Assembly: GCF_004138485.1 (NCBI RefSeq)
Contig: NZ_ML142848.1
Coordinates: forward strand, 186,001 to 250,000
Direction: 5' to 3'
Source: Peristeroidobacter soli
Lineage (GTDB): Bacteria > Pseudomonadota > Gammaproteobacteria > Steroidobacterales > Steroidobacteraceae
Length of the DNA stretch: 64,000 nucleotides
Shown: piece by piece, positions 28,265-35,899 of the stretch
Numbering within the stretch: the first letter of the stretch is position 1
How the letters are laid out: every line of letters begins with the position of its first letter
Notes under the pieces: generated by a model
Seen by the model: only the letters and a program-made list of their open reading frames with translations
Told to the model about the DNA's origin: nothing
Databases searched by the model: none
Translations under genes and position numbers: made by a program

Positions 28265-31105
28265 TCACATCCCCAGCGAGAGATTGACGTACCAGAAGCG
28301 TCCGCGCATGTCAGCCTGCAACAGATCATACGGCGCGATGGATGTATTGTTCGAGTAACCGCCGATCTCGTTGGTCAAGTTGGTTGCACCCAACGTGACT
28401 TTGAATTCACGGGACAACAGCGGCCCCAGGCCATCCGCTTTGGTCCAGGTGATCTGACCATCCAGCCACTGGTACGGGCCCAGCCGCCCGGTGCCCGCAT
28501 AGTCGATGGACGATGAGACATATCGATAGGTCAGACTGCCGCTCAAGCCGCTGATGTGACCGAGCATGGCGGTCGCCGATGCTCGCATGCGCGGTGCGAA
28601 GCCGGACAAGTTCGCCCGCCCCGCACGGCTGGTCGCTGTCGCGCCGGGGATCAACGCACTCTCGTATTTATCGACGTACGTGCCGTTCACGATCAGCGAG
28701 CCGTTCAAACTGTCGCTGAACAACTTCGCGCCTGCGGTCGCCTGGAAATCCAGCCCCTCGCTGGTGAGCTCTCCGAAGTTCACGCGCGTGGTATCCATCG
28801 AAAGGATGCGTCCCGGATAGCCGAGCGCGACATCGGCCGGCGTCGGCGCCGCCCGCACGATACGTTCGGCGAACAAGCTCTCATTCTCCAGCAACGTGGC
28901 TGAGCTGAAGAACTGCACGGTGTTGTCGATGCTCACCCGAAAGGCGTTCACCGAAACCGCGCCATTGATGGCGGGCAGATCCAGGGTCACGCCCAGATCG
29001 AACGAAGTCCCCTTCTCCGCGTCGAGGTACGGGTTGCCGCCGGACGTTCCCATCACCGATATCACTTCGCCGCCACGAGCCGGATCGACAGCCGTAGTCG
29101 TCTGCGTCAGGCGGGGCGCGAACAAGTAGTACAAGGACGGCGCACGAAATGCCGTGCCGTAGTTGGAATGCAGTCGCACTCGATCCCAGGGATACCAGCT
29201 GGCGCCGAAGCGATACGTGAAGCTGCTGCCAAAATCGTCGTGATCGTCATAACGAGCCGCCGTGTTCAACTCCACCAGCGGCGCACCGAGCCGCGTCGAG
29301 CCCAGCTCCAGTGCCAGCTCCGCGAAGCCCGACGTGACCGCGCGGTCCGCAACCACACCGTAGTATTCGAGATCTTCGGTCCGATGCTCGACGCCGAAGG
29401 CCATCGGCAGACTCACCGCTTCGGCAAGCGCGAACTCGGTCCGCGCAACTGCCGTTCCCTGCATGGACTTCGTTTCGCCTTCGATGGTCCGATGCGATCG
29501 AATCGCCGCCAGCGTCGCCGGATTGTTCGGCGACGTCGAGAATACATTGAGGGCAACGGCCGGATCGCTGGAATTCAAATACTGCCGCACCAACGCATAG
29601 TCGATGTAGTTGTCGAGCTGCGTGTTCACGCGGGAACGATCCCACAGCCCGCTGACGCTGACATCGAAACGGCCGAGCCGGATATTGTCACCGGCCAGCA
29701 GCGCGCGCGTGTACTTGGTCTCGTAATGATCTTCTCGATTGCCGAGCTCGTTGAACCGATAGTCGACGCCCACCGCCTCGCCGAAAGGATTGAACGGATT
29801 GGTCGCGGGCACGGTGAAATAACCAACGGAGCCGGAGAACAAACTGTCCGGTGCCGCCGGCATGAACACCTCGTTCTCTCCGAGCAGCACCTGAGCGGAT
29901 ACAATTGCTCCGCTGTCCAGCGAGAGCTTGCCTGTGGCCAGCAATGTATTTCGATTGGTCTGCGTCAGCAGCGGATACGCTGAAATCACTGATTCGCGGT
30001 TCAATACTCCGTCGGTCGCGGCGAAGTCGGCTGGTGTCAACACCGTGCCCGCGGCACTCGAAGGAATACCTGCCCGCGTGCTGGTCAATCCGGGTAGAGC
30101 TGTGCCGTCCAGAGAATAAACATTGCCGGGATAGCTCGAGGTCGAGCGCCGGTCGAGGCCACCGAAACGCCGATAGTCCGAGTCCGATGTGAGCGCGCGC
30201 TCCGAGCCCAACAGTGGATCGCGATGGAATGCATCGCCAATCAGCATCCAGGAAACCGCGCCGGCCGAGCCGCCATAGCTCAAGCTGGCACGACGCTCGG
30301 CGGCGCCACCCTCGCTGCTGTCGCCATAGCGCAGATCGGCGGCGATTCCATCGAGCGAATCGCGCAGGATGATGTTCACCGCACCGGCCATGGCGTCCGA
30401 GCCATAAATGGCGGAGGCGGTGCCACTGATGATCTCGATGCGCTCGACCGCGGCCGCGGGAATCATCGAGGGATCGTTGTACAACCCGGCAACGGCAGGC
30501 GATGCAGAGACGCGATGTCCGTTGATCAGCAACAGCGTCGTACCTGTCGGCATGCCGCGCAGCTGGATCGTGGATGAAGCGCCGGCCGACATCGCACCGG
30601 ACTCATCGTTGGTGACCGACGCCTGCGACAGGCGGCTGATCACTTCCAGCACCGTGGCGCCGCCGTTGCGATCGATGTCACTGCGACTGATCGTCGTGAG
30701 CATCGAGGTGGGCTCGCCTTGTTTGCGCAGATGCGTGCCGGTGACGACGACCTCCATGATGTCGCGATCGGGATCGAGCCCTTCGCGACGCGAGCCACGT
30801 TCCATCGGCACGATGCTCACGCCGCCTTCGTTCAAGATCACGTAGGTGAAGCCGGTTCCCCGCAGCAGCTGCGCCAGCGCTTCGACCGACGTGAGCTCGC
30901 CGGACGCCCCCTTGGTCTTGAGTTTGCTCAGCTCATCGCCATAGGCAATCTGAAAGCCGCGTTCCTTGGCCAATGCCTGCAAGGCCGCGCCCAGATCCTG
31001 CGCGACGATGTTCGTCGGCCTGCGCGCTTCGGTCCATGAATCTGCGGCGAACGTCGTGCCGGCAAAGGAAACACAGGCAATGGCAATGGCCAGACTCGAG
31101 CGCAT
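28265..31105 (-). CDS. TonB-dependent receptor with STN signalling domain (module A)
   Basis: A 946-residue FecA-like transducer. The start at 31105 follows GGGGAGAG; signal peptide to about residue 21 (TTFAA). Residues 30-95 form an STN domain (DLGAALQALAKERGFQIAYG...LLRGTGFTYVI), which in FecA-type systems contacts the FecR anti-sigma protein. A TonB box-like IMEVVVTGTHL, plug and barrel follow, ending in LSLGM. The plug begins like Oar/CirA-type receptors (GGATVLEVISRLSQASVTND). It lies 114 nt downstream of the fecR-like gene with its own GGGGTA-N17-CTCTCT promoter in the gap, and it overlaps the S9 peptidase gene. Ligand probably a peptide. Confidence 0.94.
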   Translation of the reverse strand: MRSSLAIAIACVSFAGTTFAADSWTEARRPTNIVAQDLGAALQALAKERGFQIAYGDELSKLKTKGASGELTSVEALAQLLRGTGFTYVILNEGGVSIVPMERGSRREGLDPDRDIMEVVVTGTHLRKQGEPTSMLTTISRSDIDRNGGATVLEVISRLSQASVTNDESGAMSAGASSTIQLRGMPTGTTLLLINGHRVSASPAVAGLYNDPSMIPAAAVERIEIISGTASAIYGSDAMAGAVNIILRDSLDGIAADLRYGDSSEGGAAERRASLSYGGSAGAVSWMLIGDAFHRDPLLGSERALTSDSDYRRFGGLDRRSTSSYPGNVYSLDGTALPGLTSTRAGIPSSAAGTVLTPADFAATDGVLNRESVISAYPLLTQTNRNTLLATGKLSLDSGAIVSAQVLLGENEVFMPAAPDSLFSGSVGYFTVPATNPFNPFGEAVGVDYRFNELGNREDHYETKYTRALLAGDNIRLGRFDVSVSGLWDRSRVNTQLDNYIDYALVRQYLNSSDPAVALNVFSTSPNNPATLAAIRSHRTIEGETKSMQGTAVARTEFALAEAVSLPMAFGVEHRTEDLEYYGVVADRAVTSGFAELALELGSTRLGAPLVELNTAARYDDHDDFGSSFTYRFGASWYPWDRVRLHSNYGTAFRAPSLYYLFAPRLTQTTTAVDPARGGEVISVMGTSGGNPYLDAEKGTSFDLGVTLDLPAINGAVSVNAFRVSIDNTVQFFSSATLLENESLFAERIVRAAPTPADVALGYPGRILSMDTTRVNFGELTSEGLDFQATAGAKLFSDSLNGSLIVNGTYVDKYESALIPGATATSRAGRANLSGFAPRMRASATAMLGHISGLSGSLTYRYVSSSIDYAGTGRLGPYQWLDGQITWTKADGLGPLLSREFKVTLGATNLTNEIGGYSNNTSIAPYDLLQADMRGRFWYVNLSLGM

Positions 31106-31172
31106 GAACTCTCCCCGCCTTCGTTGAGGCTGTACGGCCGTCGACCGGTATGGCGACGGCTTCATGCGCTGT

Positions 31173-31201
31173 AGAGAGAAAATTGCCGCGGGCGATACCC
31201 C
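31173..31201 (-). promoter_or_regulatory. Predicted ECF-sigma promoter, receptor A
   Basis: GGGGTA (31196-31201), 17-nt spacer, CTCTCT (31173-31178) on the minus strand, 67 nt before the module A receptor start. It follows the pattern GGGGTR-N17-SWCTCT found at three other sigma/receptor genes here. The 17-nt spacing equals that of FecI promoters. Confidence 0.6.
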
Positions 31202-31219
31202 GCCGCGGCGGAAAAATAT

Positions 31220-32302
31220 TCAGCCGTCATCGTGAACGATTCGAACCTGGTCGCCGCGTTCGATCACGCTGACGTGCGGACGGCTGCGCAGATAACCGAT
31301 CATGAATTGCGGATCGATGGAGAACACGCCGCTCAGACGCAGCGGCGTCGCCGCGCGCTCCTCGACGAGGAGCTTGCGAGTGCTGTAACGATTGAACTCC
31401 TCCGCCACCTCGGCGAGCGTCGTCGATTGGAATATCAACTGCCGCTGCGTCCAGGCGGTGACGACCGGAAGCTCCGCGAGCACCGCGCTGCCCGGACCGG
31501 CGTCTGTCACCGTGACCTGCTCGCCCGCGACGAGCGGTGTTCCGCCGGTCGCCTTCGCGCCAGGCGAGGAGGCATTCTCCGCTCGCTCTGGAGCATCCTT
31601 CACCTCAGAGGCCGCGCCCGACACGACCACCTTTCCTTCGATGACCGTGACGACGATGCCGCTGTCCTTGCGATAGACGTCGAACTGAGTGCCGACTGCC
31701 CGCACATAGGTGCGGTCGCTGCCGACGATGAAGGGCCGATCCGGATCCTTCGCTACCTTGAACAGCGCCTGCCCTTCCAGCAAATCGATCTCTCGCTGGT
31801 GCGCAGACATGCGCACGCGAATCCGCGAACGCGAATTGAGTGTCACGACCGACCCGTCGGCCAGCGCCAGCGTGCGCTGCTCGCCGGCATCCGTGGCATA
31901 CGCAGGCGCGCGACCGAGCGTCAGGGTCGCGACCAATCCCACCGCGATCAGCACGCCGCCCACTGCCGCCGCAGCGAGATATCTCCTGCGCGTGCCCGGG
32001 CCATCCTCGGATCTACGCCGCGCTGGCGGCGTTCGAACTCCCGCAGCGATTGGAACCACATTCTCTTCGGATTGAATCGCCACCAACAGCCGTGCAGAGG
32101 AAAGCTGCTGCCCGGCATCCAGACCATCGCCTTCGTTCCAGATCGCGGCCATCTCCAGATAGGCCCGCAAATGTTCGGGAGACGTGCGCACCCACGCGTC
32201 GAACTGCTGCAGCTGGGCCGGCTCCAGTTCGCCAGTACGGAACTCGACCAGCCATCCGGCGGCCTCTTCGGAAATCTGCGGGTTCAAAGTGTTGCCAGTC
32301 AT
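31220..32302 (-). CDS. FecR-family anti-sigma regulator (module A)
   Basis: A 360-residue single-pass inner-membrane signal transducer. An N-terminal DUF4880-type cytoplasmic domain (about residues 8-60, EEAAGWLVEFRTGELEPAQLQQFDAWVRTSPEHLRAYLEMA, read in part) should bind the sigma factor. A transmembrane helix at about 108-130 (YLAAAAVGGVLIAVGLVATL) leads to a periplasmic FecR domain (EQRTLALADGSVVTLNS, EGQALFKVAKD, RAVGTQFDVYR) that would meet the receptor STN domain. A Pro/Ala-rich insert (about 245-265) is absent from the module B paralogue. It lies 7 nt after the sigma gene and shares EVAEEFNRYSTRKL with module B. Confidence 0.92.
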   Translation of the reverse strand: MTGNTLNPQISEEAAGWLVEFRTGELEPAQLQQFDAWVRTSPEHLRAYLEMAAIWNEGDGLDAGQQLSSARLLVAIQSEENVVPIAAGVRTPPARRRSEDGPGTRRRYLAAAAVGGVLIAVGLVATLTLGRAPAYATDAGEQRTLALADGSVVTLNSRSRIRVRMSAHQREIDLLEGQALFKVAKDPDRPFIVGSDRTYVRAVGTQFDVYRKDSGIVVTVIEGKVVVSGAASEVKDAPERAENASSPGAKATGGTPLVAGEQVTVTDAGPGSAVLAELPVVTAWTQRQLIFQSTTLAEVAEEFNRYSTRKLLVEERAATPLRLSGVFSIDPQFMIGYLRSRPHVSVIERGDQVRIVHDDG

Positions 32303-32309
32303 AGCGTCC

Positions 32310-32828
32310 CTACTCGGCCTCTTTGAGCCGTTTACGAAAATGCACCAGCGCCTTCACCAGATACTTCTTGGCCATGGGCCGGGAGATGCCCAGCCGGGCG
32401 CTGGTCTGCTCGATGGTCAGGCCGTCGCGACGATGGAACAGGAAGGTCGCCTGCACCTTGGGCGAGAGCTCCAGCAGCGCGTCGTCGAGCGCTTCGACAC
32501 ATTGCTGAGCGCTGACTTCGAGGGCCGGGTCGAGCTGTTCGAGATCGCCGCTCTCGGCCAGCACCGCATCCAGCTCGACTTGGGAGGCGCCGCCCGAACG
32601 CTTCAATCCGTACTCGATGGCCACGTGTCGCGCGATGGTGAATATGTAGGCTTCCGGCGTCCGCACCGTGGCCACGCTCGGAATGCGCAACAGGCGCAGG
32701 AACACCTCCTGCACCAGATCCGGGATATCGGCGTCGTTGCGCACCCGGGTGCGCAGGAATCGTCTCAAGCCTGCTTCATGACGCCTGGCCAGGTCTTCGA
32801 CCCAGGCATGCGGATCCTGCAACGGCAA
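32310..32828 (-). CDS. ECF sigma factor, FecI-like (module A)
   Basis: A 172-residue ECF sigma factor. Region 2 includes IPDLVQEVFLRLLRIPSV and YIFTIARHVAIEYG; region 4 includes LSPKVQATFLFHRRDGLTIEQTSARLGISRPMAKKYLVKAL with the recognition helix near the C-terminus. It would be freed or activated by the FecR-like protein when the receptor binds ligand, then direct RNA polymerase to GGGGTR-N17-SWCTCT promoters. One such site lies in front of its own gene (32861-32889), implying autoregulation. It closely resembles the module B sigma factor, notably the identical SRPMAKKYL recognition-helix segment, so cross-recognition is likely. Confidence 0.93.
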   Translation of the reverse strand: MPLQDPHAWVEDLARRHEAGLRRFLRTRVRNDADIPDLVQEVFLRLLRIPSVATVRTPEAYIFTIARHVAIEYGLKRSGGASQVELDAVLAESGDLEQLDPALEVSAQQCVEALDDALLELSPKVQATFLFHRRDGLTIEQTSARLGISRPMAKKYLVKALVHFRKRLKEAE

Positions 32829-32860
32829 CGTCGCTCCCGAAAATGGTCGTCCGTTGACGT

Positions 32861-32889
32861 AGAGTCCGAATCGGCGCGGTCGATACCCC
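32861..32889 (-). promoter_or_regulatory. Predicted ECF-sigma promoter, sigma A
   Basis: GGGGTA (32884-32889), 17-nt spacer, GACTCT (32861-32866), 32 nt before the module A sigma gene. The -10 is identical to that of the module B sigma promoter. Confidence 0.6.
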
Positions 32890-32904
32890 CGAGTCGAAAA
32901 TAAT

Positions 32905-33354
32905 CTAAGCCCAGTGCAAAGTAACGGCGGTCAGCACCAGATAGCGCCCGACCTTGGCCACGGTGACGAGCAACAGGAACACCGGCAGCGGCTCGCGCAA
33001 AACGCCGGCGATGACGGTCAGCGGATCTCCAATGAGGGGCACCCAGCTCAACAGCAACGACCACTTGCCGTAGCGCTGGTACCAGGCTCGATACCGCTCC
33101 AATGTGGCAGGCTGCACAGGAAACCAGGAGCGCTCGCTGAAGCGCTCGACCCATCGGCCCAGTCCCCAGTTCAGCGTGGCACCGAGCACATTGCCGACGC
33201 TGGCAACCGTGACCAGCAGCGACGCGGGATAGTTGTCGGTCAGCAGCAGCCCGACCAGCGCGGCCTCCGACTGCATCGGCAGAAAAGTGGCGGCCAGGAA
33301 GGCGACCAGGAACAGTCCCGCGTAGATCGCCAGATCCGGCATGTGGCTCACCAT
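32905..33354 (-). CDS. YqaA family membrane protein (SNARE-associated/VTT fold)
   Basis: A 149-residue inner-membrane protein of the YqaA/DedA-related group. It has hydrophobic helices at about 8-28, 38-60, 95-118 and 125-145. Landmarks are FLPMQSEAALVGLL, GNVLGATLNWGLGRW and SWVPLIGDPLTVIAGVLR, which match the reentrant loop and Pro/Gly-rich region of this superfamily. The ATG at 33354 is preferred because GAGGTG is well spaced from it; an ATG at 33360 sits too close. DedA relatives carry lipids or help maintain membrane potential; YqaA itself has no firm function. It lies upstream of, but separate from, the sigma A promoter. Confidence 0.85.
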   Translation of the reverse strand: MVSHMPDLAIYAGLFLVAFLAATFLPMQSEAALVGLLLTDNYPASLLVTVASVGNVLGATLNWGLGRWVERFSERSWFPVQPATLERYRAWYQRYGKWSLLLSWVPLIGDPLTVIAGVLREPLPVFLLLVTVAKVGRYLVLTAVTLHWA

Positions 33355-33424
33355 CGTCATTCACCTCACGATGGTAGCGCGGTTCCCGACACTGCGCCGG
33401 CATCCGTGCCGGCCGGGATTTTCT

Positions 33425-33805
33425 TCAACGACGCGCGGCGGTCCGGATCATTTCATTCCGCTCGCCCGTGCGCTGTGCGTGCAGGGCCGAGAGGAGCGGT
33501 CGATTGGCCTGCCCTACTGCATCGCTGAGCGCGCTTTGGTAGCAGGCACGAGCGCGCACCATCCGCTCCAGCTCGCGCGATTGATCGACGCGACAGACGA
33601 TTTTCGCAGCTGAGCGAATTCGATCGTAGGCCAGCTCGGCGCCCTTCGGGGTCGATGTCTCGATGCCCGCGAGGCTGACGACGATCTTTGGTACATCGCC
33701 AGTGCCGCCATTGTCGGCACTGGCGAATCCCGAGACCAAGCAGGCAGCAATGACGGTCAGCAACAGAATGTGACTGCGCTCAGGCGCGGCGTTGAGTTTG
33801 CACAT
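33425..33805 (-). CDS. UrcA family secreted protein
   Basis: A 126-residue protein with a signal peptide to about residue 30 (LLLTVIAACLVSGFASA). The mature part matches the UrcA pattern: a short strand region (KIVVSLAGIETSTPKGAELAYDRIRSAAKIVC) followed by a Cys-x(n)-Cys pair (IVCRV, RACYQSAL) and the ALSDAVGQANRPLL helix. UrcA proteins are small periplasmic proteins of unknown function common in proteobacteria with many TBDTs. GGAGTC precedes the ATG. It has its own leader and is not clearly part of a neighbouring operon. Confidence 0.75.
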   Translation of the reverse strand: MCKLNAAPERSHILLLTVIAACLVSGFASADNGGTGDVPKIVVSLAGIETSTPKGAELAYDRIRSAAKIVCRVDQSRELERMVRARACYQSALSDAVGQANRPLLSALHAQRTGERNEMIRTAARR

Positions 33806-34106
33806 GATCTTTGACTCCAGAAGTGAGAGAGGGGTATCAAGCGCTTTGCCCGGCGCTTGCTGGAGCAGATTGCAGGCGTCATGCCGGCTCGGCCGGTGAG
33901 CTGCGGGATTTCGCTAAGTCACTGAAGTCGACGGCGAATCATTAGGGCAGCAAGAGGAATCCGCACAGCGTGTCGTGCTGGCGCGCGGGCGGGATTCGTT
34001 GGCTCGCGACCAACGTCGCGAGCTGCAGTGTTGGAGGCGCGGCGGTCAATTCGAGTTGGCCCCAGGTCCTCTTGACCGATTCGGGCGGCGCGCATCAGAT
34101 CGCGTC
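33806..34106. other. Intergenic region between urcA-like and usp genes
   Basis: A 301-base divergent gap holding the leaders of the UrcA-like gene (leftward) and the universal stress gene (rightward). It has a short GC-rich CCGG...CCGG dyad near 33882-33895. I see no convincing ORF, FNR box, strong promoter or terminator. Confidence 0.5.
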
Positions 34107-34559
34107 ATGTATTCGCGAATCCTGGTTCCCATCGATGGCAGCGTGGCCTCCGCCCGAGGGCTCGATGAGGCCATGGACCTTGCCGGTCATTTGCAGGCTC
34201 GCATGCAGCTCGTGCACGTCGTGGAGCCGTGGATCATGGTGACCGTGGAAGCGATGCCTGCCACGGTTCATCAGGTCGCCGAGGACATCCGCAAAATCGG
34301 CGGCGCGCTGTTACAGGAGTGCAAGGACAAGGTGACCAACGCCGGCATCGAGGTCGATGTGGAACTGATCGAGACTCTCGGTGATTCGGCCGGCGAATGC
34401 ATCGTGAAAAAGGCCCGGGAAATGGATGCCGATCTCATCGTCTGCGGCACTCACGGCCGCCGCGGCTTTCGCAGACTCCTGATGGGCAGCGATGCGGAAT
34501 ACATCGTGCGACGGGCACCCGTGCCGGTGCTGCTGGTACGCAACCAGGACCCGAGCTAG
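34107..34559 (+). CDS. Universal stress protein (UspA family)
   Basis: A 150-residue single-domain Usp. The N-terminal strand ILVPIDGS, the long ADLIVCGTHGRRGFRRLLMGS segment and the C-terminal VPVLLVRN are family hallmarks. The G-x-H-G-R-x-G-x(9)-GS pattern matches the ATP-binding subgroup. Usp proteins are cytoplasmic and help survival in starvation or oxidative stress. The ATG at 34107 is the start that gives the canonical N-terminus. It converges with the amidohydrolase gene 3 nt away. No operon partner is evident. Confidence 0.93.
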   Translation: MYSRILVPIDGSVASARGLDEAMDLAGHLQARMQLVHVVEPWIMVTVEAMPATVHQVAEDIRKIGGALLQECKDKVTNAGIEVDVELIETLGDSAGECIVKKAREMDADLIVCGTHGRRGFRRLLMGSDAEYIVRRAPVPVLLVRNQDPS

Positions 34560-34562
34560 CCA

Positions 34563-35825
34563 TCACCGCGCATCCTTGAAGATCTGCCCTTCCTTCATCA
34601 CGAACGAGATCTCACCGGCATCGCCGAGAGCGTCGATCTTCGTCAAGGGATCGCGTTTCGTTGCAATGATGTCCGCGATCATGCCGGGCGCGATCATGCC
34701 AAGGCTGTCGCCGCGCCCGAGTGCATTGGCCGCGTTCACCGTGGCCGCACGCAGCACCTGCTCGGGCGGCATACCCGCCTGTGCGAGCAATCCAAACTCC
34801 ACATGACTCTGCTCGACATCGAAGATGCCCAGGTCCGTACCGAAGATGATGGGCACGCCGGCTCGATAGGCCTTGCCGACACCCTCCAGTCCTTCCTGGA
34901 ACCTGAAGTCGATCATCTTCCCCGCGAGCAGGGTCGGCGTGTACGCCGTGCCGTGCTTTTTCATCAACGCAATGGCTGCGTCGTCGACCGGGCCGTGCTC
35001 GATCGTGTCCGCACCCGCCGCGATGACCATGTGCAGATACGCCGGCGAGCCGATCACATGTGCCGCCACCTTGCGATCCAGCTGATGCGCGGTGTCGATG
35101 ATGGCCTGCACTTCCGCCTGAGACTCGACCATCTGCACCTTCGGAGCGTCGAAGGGCAAACCGGATTGCCGCAGCTTGACCACATCCGCGCCCCGGCGCA
35201 CTTCCTGACGCACGACCTTGATGCACTCGGTAACGCCTGTGCAGTTGCCGCGATTGGATACGTACTGCTCGAGATCTTTGCGAACATCCCAGCGGGACGC
35301 ATCCAGATCGCCGCCATCGACGGAGATCTGCGGCTCCGAAACAAACATCCGGGGACCGACGACCAAACCCTTGTTGATGGCGTCGCGCAGCGCGTATTGG
35401 GTGCTCGACTGATCGCCCAACGAGCGAATCGTCGTGAAGCCGCTCATCAACAACGCCTTGGCTCGCGGCAGCATGCTCAGCACCGCCTCCGCCGGCGGAC
35501 GCATGTAAGCCATTGCGATCTGCGGCTCCGTCGGTGCCGCAAGATCGAGCACGCCGGTCAGATGAGTGTGCATATCGATCAGGCCCGGCATGACCCACGC
35601 GTCCTTCAAGTCGACCACGTTGTCGCCGGCAACGAATCCTTCCTTCACCGCGACGACTTTGCCGTCCTCGACGATCACGGAACGATTCGTGAGCGGCGGT
35701 TTACCGGGCTCGGCAATGAGATGGCCCGCATGAATCACGGTAGTGGTCGGCGCGTTCTGCGCCCACGCGACCGACGCGACGGCAGCGAACATGACGGCAA
35801 AGGAGAATTTTGAGAGAGGGCGCAT
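34563..35825 (-). CDS. Exported metal-dependent amidohydrolase (Xaa-Pro dipeptidase/imidazolonepropionase-like)
   Basis: A 420-residue amidohydrolase-superfamily enzyme with a signal peptide (residues 1-22, VAWAQ). Metal-ligand motifs are complete: HTH (H86, H88) in GLIDMHTHL, a Lys in ADVVKLRQSG for carbamylation, His in VAAHVIG and IEHGP, and the late Asp in IIFGTDLG. Relatives hydrolyse dipeptides with C-terminal Pro, aryl dipeptides or small lactams. It lies 74 nt downstream of the module B STN-type TBDT, in the same position as the S9 peptidase in module A. It probably processes the imported ligand in the periplasm. Confidence 0.9.
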   Translation of the reverse strand: MRPLSKFSFAVMFAAVASVAWAQNAPTTTVIHAGHLIAEPGKPPLTNRSVIVEDGKVVAVKEGFVAGDNVVDLKDAWVMPGLIDMHTHLTGVLDLAAPTEPQIAMAYMRPPAEAVLSMLPRAKALLMSGFTTIRSLGDQSSTQYALRDAINKGLVVGPRMFVSEPQISVDGGDLDASRWDVRKDLEQYVSNRGNCTGVTECIKVVRQEVRRGADVVKLRQSGLPFDAPKVQMVESQAEVQAIIDTAHQLDRKVAAHVIGSPAYLHMVIAAGADTIEHGPVDDAAIALMKKHGTAYTPTLLAGKMIDFRFQEGLEGVGKAYRAGVPIIFGTDLGIFDVEQSHVEFGLLAQAGMPPEQVLRAATVNAANALGRGDSLGMIAPGMIADIIATKRDPLTKIDALGDAGEISFVMKEGQIFKDAR

Positions 35826-35899
35826 GAGTTTTCCTCGAACGAATTCCGCACCGGCGCCACGGCGCCGGCGATTGAAGGGCCTGAAGGGGAAACCGTGGA

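Noticed and set aside
34024-34106. FNR/Anr box before the universal stress gene
   Set aside because: TTGACC at 34074-34079 lacks a matching ATCAA half-site at the proper distance.
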